From Candidatus Melainabacteria bacterium (GTDB lineage Bacteria; Cyanobacteriota; Vampirovibrionia; Gastranaerophilales; Gastranaerophilaceae): a DNA stretch of 18,633 nt. A model generated the notes under the pieces. That model was given only the letters and a program-made list of their open reading frames with translations, did no database searches and was not told the origin of the DNA. A program made the position numbers and the translations under genes. The stretch spans positions 1 through 18,633 of the forward strand of contig QHMG01000020.1 of the NCBI GenBank assembly GCA_003258725.1, in the 5' to 3' direction. Positions 15,484-18,633 of the stretch are shown here, piece after piece (positions within the stretch are counted from its first letter, which is position 1; each line of letters opens with the position of its first letter).

Positions 15484-15894
15484 TTATCTAACATAAAAAT
15501 CTGCAACTGCTAACGGTTTGTGCAAATTATTTTTATCAAAGATTTCCATATAATAATGTCCTTTTGAATGTAAAACTACATAATCAGTAAAAAAGTGTGG
15601 AGAGTCTTTATTAATTTTATACTCATGTGTATAAACAATACCCGAAAAAGTTTGATATGGACCTTTGTCGGTACCACTCACAATTTGAACTTTTATAAAC
15701 TCAGCTTTTATATCTGGTTTTGACATAAATAGCCAATAAATTCGTTGTTGTGGTTTAAAAACTCTTGACAAATCAGCTGAATTATAAGGCGTAAAGGGGT
15801 TTTTATTAAATACAATACCATACTTAAACCTTTTTGCTGCATAGCAAGGCAAAGCCAACAATATTACTAAAGATAATATTATAACTTTTTTCAT
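15484..15894 (-). CDS. Small exported beta-rich protein
   Basis: 136 residues. Residues 1-19 are a clear Sec signal peptide (MKK, Leu/Ile-rich core, cleavage after CYA-19). The mature ~117 residues alternate hydrophobic and polar residues, as in a beta-sandwich, and end GHYYMEIFDKNN, then PLAVADFYV, a pattern like the last strands of an immunoglobulin-like domain. It has no transmembrane segment and no recognisable catalytic residues. Its ribosome-binding site AGGAAAG (15907-15901) lies in the last codons of the upstream TPR gene, whose stop is only 3 nt before this ATG, so the two are cotranscribed. I do not recognise the family; a periplasmic or outer-surface partner of the TPR protein is a guess from operon context. 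Confidence 0.75.
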   Translation of the reverse strand: MKKVIILSLVILLALPCYAAKRFKYGIVFNKNPFTPYNSADLSRVFKPQQRIYWLFMSKPDIKAEFIKVQIVSGTDKGPYQTFSGIVYTHEYKINKDSPHFFTDYVVLHSKGHYYMEIFDKNNLHKPLAVADFYVR

Positions 15895-15897
15895 AAA

Positions 15898-18114
15898 TTA
15901 CTTTCCTGATACAGTAGCTTGAGTTTGAAGTTCATTTATCTTTTTCATAATTGATTTTTTTGTTAAGTCATCATTTTCGCAATCGAAATATTTTTGATAG
16001 TATTCAATTGCTTTATCAATGTTGCTTTCGTTTTCATAGGCCATAGCCAAAGCATAGTATGCATAAGCATAATCTGGACTTAAGGAAATAACTCTATTAA
16101 AGCAATCTTTTGATGATTTGTAATCACCTTGAGAAGCATAAACTAGCCCCATATTAAACCAAGCATCAGCATAACTCTTATTAATTGAAGTTGCTTTTTT
16201 ATAGTAATAAATAGCCTTATCAGGATTATTTTCTAACTTATACAAATTTGCAGTTTTAAATGCAGTTAGCGAATCATTTGGCGTCAATTTTAGAGCTTCT
16301 ATATACTTTTCTAGAGCTTGCGTATTTTGACCTGATTTATAAAGAGAATCACCTTCGTTAATTAATTTTTTAACATTATCCTCAATTTGTTCAGTCGGGT
16401 GTTTTATCATTAAATTATCTAAATCTTCTAAAGAACCTTTTTCATCAGAATTAACAACTTTTGTTTCTTGAGTTTGTTGCTTTTGTTGTGGTTGAGCCGG
16501 TGTTACATTTTGTTTTGTTTCTTGAGGAGTTTCACCAGATGTAAAATCTTTTTCTGTAACAGGCTTTATTACAACCTTTTCATTTGTTGCAGTGTTAGCA
16601 TTGTCACCATAAGTCTCTGGATTTGCAACAACAGGTTCATCTTTTGTTGCAGTTGCTAATTTAAATGCTTCATAATCTTTTTTATACATTTCATTTTCAG
16701 GGTCAATTTCTAATGCCTTTTCATAACTCATTTGAGCACTATCGTTATTTTTTAAACACTCATAGGCTTGAGCCATTCCATAGTATGGATAGCTTTGGTT
16801 TGAGTCATAAGATACAGCTTTTTCAAATAATTTAATAGCATCATTGTATCTATCCTTAGTCAAGAAATAATCACCTTTTGAAATTAAAGCTGAAACATAA
16901 TTTTGAGCTAATCTATCGTTTGTTTTTTGAGCCAACAAATCTTCATAAAGTTTGATTGCTTCATCATAATGCTTAATTGCGTGTAAAGCTAGTGCTTTAT
17001 TAGCCTTTACATCATAGTTTGAAGGTTCAGCTTTTAAAACTTCATCATAATACTTAATAGCTGTTAAATAATCATTCTTTTTATGATATTGGTAAGCAAG
17101 TTCTTTTTTAACTTCAATATCCTTATTATCCTTAGCTAAAGCAGTTAACAAGTTCTTTATTGCAAGTTCATCCTTACCTTGATATTTGTATACTAATGCT
17201 AGTTGTTTGTAAGCGTCAGCATCATTCGGGTATGACTTAATATATTGAGTGTATTGCTCTACAGAAGCATCATAATCTTTCATATCACATAACAATTCTG
17301 CATAATAAATTCTTAACCCATTGAAATCAGGTTTTAATTTAAAGATTTGCTCAAATTGTTGTTTAGATAAATCATATTTTTCCAATTGATGATATGAAAC
17401 CGCTAAATTTGCTCTGGCTTTGATGTTGTCTGGATTATCTAATAATTCAAGTTTCAACATGTCAACTGCGTTTGCATACTGCTTTTCTTGAAATAAGCCA
17501 TATCCATAATTTGCATAGCTTTTAAATGTAGTTGGAGAGGCTTTATAAGCTATTGCATAAGATGAATTTGCTAAAGCATACTTATTAGATTTTAAATAAG
17601 CTGTTGCTAAACTTTCTCTTGCATCAACTTGTTCTGGATATACAGCTAGGAATAAATTATAATATTCTATCGCTTTATCATATTTTCCTTGAGCTAACAG
17701 AACATTTGCAAGGTTTACATAGTTATATTTGTAAGCAGGGAAAATATCCATAGCTTGCATATAAGAATTGTAAGCGTTATTCAAATCACCTGTTGTTTGT
17801 AAAATATTACCAATACTGATGTAGATAAACGCATCATTTGGTCTCAAACGGATTGCAATTTTATAAGCGCCTAAAGCGTTATCATAATCTCCGATATCGG
17901 CGTATAAGCCTGCCAATTTTGTATAAAGGATTGCATCTTCGCCCGACATGTCAATTGCTGCTCTAATTTTTTCAATTGCAGACTCATAATTATTTCTATA
18001 TTCAAGCTGACATGCCTCTTGATATAATTGGTGTGCTTCTTTTGTCATTGTTGCGTTTGCTTGTCCTGCAGTAGCAACCAAAATTATAAATAATGATACT
18101 AAAATTTTCTTCAT
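15898..18114 (-). CDS. Large exported TPR protein, 17 repeats in two blocks
   Basis: 738 residues. Residues 1-21 form a Sec signal peptide (MKKILVSLFIILVATAGQANA). About 13 contiguous TPRs of 34 residues run from residue 25 to about 485, each with the N-L-A, Y, Y-x-x-A-I and P landmarks. A low-complexity Gln/Thr/Pro/Glu-rich linker (about 485-575, including AQPQQKQQTQETK) follows, then four more TPRs to about 715. The two blocks would form separate superhelical binding surfaces joined by a flexible tether, in the periplasm or envelope. GGAGGT (18127-18122) lies 8 nt before the ATG, and a promoter is recognisable upstream. It is cotranscribed with the small exported protein that starts 3 nt after its stop. 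It is similar in design to the TPR protein at 4157-5629, so the two may be paralogues. The partners are unknown. Confidence 0.88.
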   Translation of the reverse strand: MKKILVSLFIILVATAGQANATMTKEAHQLYQEACQLEYRNNYESAIEKIRAAIDMSGEDAILYTKLAGLYADIGDYDNALGAYKIAIRLRPNDAFIYISIGNILQTTGDLNNAYNSYMQAMDIFPAYKYNYVNLANVLLAQGKYDKAIEYYNLFLAVYPEQVDARESLATAYLKSNKYALANSSYAIAYKASPTTFKSYANYGYGLFQEKQYANAVDMLKLELLDNPDNIKARANLAVSYHQLEKYDLSKQQFEQIFKLKPDFNGLRIYYAELLCDMKDYDASVEQYTQYIKSYPNDADAYKQLALVYKYQGKDELAIKNLLTALAKDNKDIEVKKELAYQYHKKNDYLTAIKYYDEVLKAEPSNYDVKANKALALHAIKHYDEAIKLYEDLLAQKTNDRLAQNYVSALISKGDYFLTKDRYNDAIKLFEKAVSYDSNQSYPYYGMAQAYECLKNNDSAQMSYEKALEIDPENEMYKKDYEAFKLATATKDEPVVANPETYGDNANTATNEKVVIKPVTEKDFTSGETPQETKQNVTPAQPQQKQQTQETKVVNSDEKGSLEDLDNLMIKHPTEQIEDNVKKLINEGDSLYKSGQNTQALEKYIEALKLTPNDSLTAFKTANLYKLENNPDKAIYYYKKATSINKSYADAWFNMGLVYASQGDYKSSKDCFNRVISLSPDYAYAYYALAMAYENESNIDKAIEYYQKYFDCENDDLTKKSIMKKINELQTQATVSGK

Positions 18115-18139
18115 ATCAAATTACCTCCGTATTTAGTGA

Positions 18140-18168
18140 ATTTTAGCAAATTTTTTTATATGTATCAA
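18140..18168 (-). promoter_or_regulatory. Promoter of the large TPR gene
   Basis: On the minus strand TTGATA (18168-18163), a 17-nt spacer ending in TGC, and TAAAAT (18145-18140) form a good extended -10 promoter. The predicted start is near 18133, giving a leader of about 18 nt that contains the GGAGGT ribosome-binding site. Confidence 0.7.
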
Positions 18169-18207
18169 ATATTTAAACTTGTGTAAAGTAAAATATATAT
18201 TTATAAA

Positions 18208-18286
18208 AAGATGCTGAAACAAGTTCAGCATGACATTATGCTAAAACTCTAATTTTAATGTCACCCTGAATTTATTTCAGGGTCTC
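18208..18286. repeat. Inverted pair of REP-like palindromes
   Basis: Two 31-nt units (18208-18238 and the reverse complement of 18256-18286) match at 24 of 31 positions. Each forms an 8-bp hairpin around CTGAA...TTCAG (left ATGCTGAA/TTCAGCAT, right ACCCTGAA/TTCAGGGT) followed by TGACATTA. The tails are mutually complementary, so the whole can also fold as one larger structure. Two stem positions differ by compensatory pair changes (T-A to C-G, G-C to C-G). The organisation resembles the BIME elements built from REP sequences in other bacteria. Confidence 0.75.
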
Positions 18287-18316
18287 TTTTATTTTGTAAA
18301 AAACTCCTCTTTTGAA

Positions 18317-18430
18317 GGTGGCTTGTAAATTTTTGTATAGGACTCTGCCGAATAAACGATTGATAATCGTTTATGAGAGGGGAAATAAGGAATACAAAAC
18401 GAAATTTTGTCAAAAAAAAGCCACCTTGCT
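18317..18430. repeat. Tandem repeat, copy 1 (114 bp)
   Basis: Begins GGTGGCTTG and ends GCCACCTTGCT. It contains TATAGG, then the 37-bp palindromic module (18343-18379), GGGGAAATAAGG, a short ACAAAA/TTTTGT stem and an eight-A run (18412-18419). Compared with copy 2 it differs by a few substitutions and one 1-nt length change. Where the repeat is said to begin is arbitrary. Confidence 0.88.
18343..18379. repeat. Palindromic module in repeat copy 1
   Basis: A perfect 10-bp inverted repeat, ATAAACGATT/AATCGTTTAT (18352-18361 and 18365-18374) with a 3-nt loop GAT, is framed by CTCT (18343-18346) and AGAG (18376-18379), which also pair. It is conserved without change in copy 2 and absent from copy 3, so it behaves as a separable unit. 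Confidence 0.75.
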
Positions 18431-18436
18431 GGTGGC
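18412..18436 (-). terminator. Minus-strand terminator in repeat copy 1
   Basis: Read on the minus strand, GCCACC/GGTGGC (18436-18431 and 18425-18420) with a 5-nt loop is followed directly by eight U residues (complement of the A-run 18412-18419). It would stop transcription entering from the right before it reaches the TPR operon promoter. Confidence 0.85.
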
Positions 18437-18545
18437 TTGGAAATTTTGTGTATAGGACTCTGCCGAATAAACGATTGATAATCGTTTATGAGAGGAAAAA
18501 TAAGGAATACAAAACGAAGTTTTGTCAAAAAAAAGCCACCTTGTA
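18431..18545. repeat. Tandem repeat, copy 2 (115 bp)
   Basis: Close match to copy 1 over its full length. The changes include GGGGAA to GGAAAA, and an A-to-G change in the ACAAAACGAAGTTTTGT hairpin that lengthens that stem by one C-G pair. The final loop bases are TTGTA instead of TTGCT. Confidence 0.88.
18458..18494. repeat. Palindromic module in repeat copy 2
   Basis: Same 37-bp module as in copy 1: CTCT (18458-18461), ATAAACGATT (18467-18476), loop GAT, AATCGTTTAT (18480-18489), AGAG (18491-18494). All bases of the palindrome are unchanged between the two copies. Confidence 0.75.
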
Positions 18546-18551
18546 GGTGGC
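18527..18551 (-). terminator. Minus-strand terminator in repeat copy 2
   Basis: Same hairpin as in copy 1 (GCCACC 18535-18540, loop TTGTA, GGTGGC 18546-18551) with an eight-U tail on the minus strand (complement of 18527-18534). Two identical terminators in series would give a strong block to leftward transcription. Confidence 0.85.
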
Positions 18552-18590
18552 TTGGAAAATTTTTGTATAGGGAAGGAAATAAGGAAATTT
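18546..18590. repeat. Tandem repeat, partial copy 3 without the palindrome
   Basis: Begins GGTGGCTTGGAAA and continues through TATAGG (18566-18571), but then passes straight to GAAGGAAATAAGGAA. It thus lacks the ~38-bp palindromic segment present in copies 1 and 2, and similarity fades after about 18590. It ends the array on the right. Confidence 0.65.
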
Positions 18591-18633
18591 TTTAGGGAAA
18601 CATCAACTATTATGAGAATAAGTTGAATGATTT

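Larger units (their letters stand above)
18115..18633. other. Non-coding region of repeats upstream of the TPR operon
   Basis: These 519 nt contain no credible gene. From left to right they hold the TPR operon promoter (18140-18168), an AT-rich stretch, a REP-like inverted pair (18208-18286), a short unremarkable spacer, a 114/115-bp tandem repeat (18317 to about 18590) and a 43-nt right edge with only a weak bulged hairpin near 18604-18625. The one long open frame (18289-18528, minus) runs through the repeats and terminators and is rejected. Confidence 0.8.

Noticed and set aside
16468..16659. Plus-strand open frame inside the large TPR gene
   Set aside because: Antisense to the low-complexity linker; the Cys/Leu/Phe run is a product of repeated codons.
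18289..18528. 79-residue minus-strand open frame
   Set aside because: It spans the tandem repeat, two copies read in different frames, and contains a terminator; no ribosome-binding site is apparent.
18317..18590. CRISPR array
   Set aside because: The repeats are 114-115 bp, adjacent and without distinct spacers; no cas gene is present.

Overview
The window is AT-rich, densely packed bacterial DNA. Short or overlapping junctions, secreted TPR proteins, an EF-hand protein, a divergent DXS-like enzyme and a protein opening with a short Asn/Pro/Ser-rich leader ending in SFTS together suggest a gut-associated non-photosynthetic cyanobacterial relative (Gastranaerophilales/Vampirovibrionia). That placement is inferred from overall resemblance; no rRNA or other marker gene is present to prove it.

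Layout. 1-91 is the tail of a gene entering from the left, followed by a terminator. 220-783 encodes a two-EF-hand protein. It converges on a shared bidirectional terminator with a minus-strand pair: ilvE (2455-1541) overlapping by 8 nt an MlaE-family lipid-transport permease (1548-817). From 2597 to 8093 five plus-strand genes lie nearly end to end: a degenerate membrane glycosyltransferase-2-like protein with a Cys-rich C-terminal domain, an exported 12-TPR protein, an exported calcineurin-type phosphoesterase, a metallo-beta-lactamase-fold hydrolase and a small exported TPR protein. Facing them is a stand-alone OLD-like TOPRIM protein whose natural start appears to be an ACG. Next come a possible papain-fold protein of unknown function (9173-10474) and a two-gene unit: a DXS-like ThDP enzyme (start 10550, not the upstream TTG) and an iron-sulfur flavoprotein-like protein. 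A divergent pair follows: a polyprenyl-phosphate glycosyltransferase (minus) and a GT-C membrane glycosyltransferase (plus), which probably make and use a lipid-linked sugar. Last is a minus-strand operon of a 17-TPR exported protein and a small exported beta-rich protein.

The final 519 nt (18115-18633) are non-coding: a good promoter for the TPR operon, an inverted pair of REP-like palindromes whose stems differ by compensatory changes, and a ~115-bp tandem repeat. Each full repeat ends in a minus-strand terminator and carries a 37-bp palindromic module that is missing from the third, partial copy.

Themes: envelope and exported functions dominate (lipid transport, lipid-linked glycosylation, secreted TPR scaffolds). 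The most system-like candidate is the five-gene unit at 2597-8093, which joins a possible glycan-synthesis protein, TPR scaffolds and two different metallohydrolases. No CRISPR, tRNA, rRNA, transposase or phage gene was seen.
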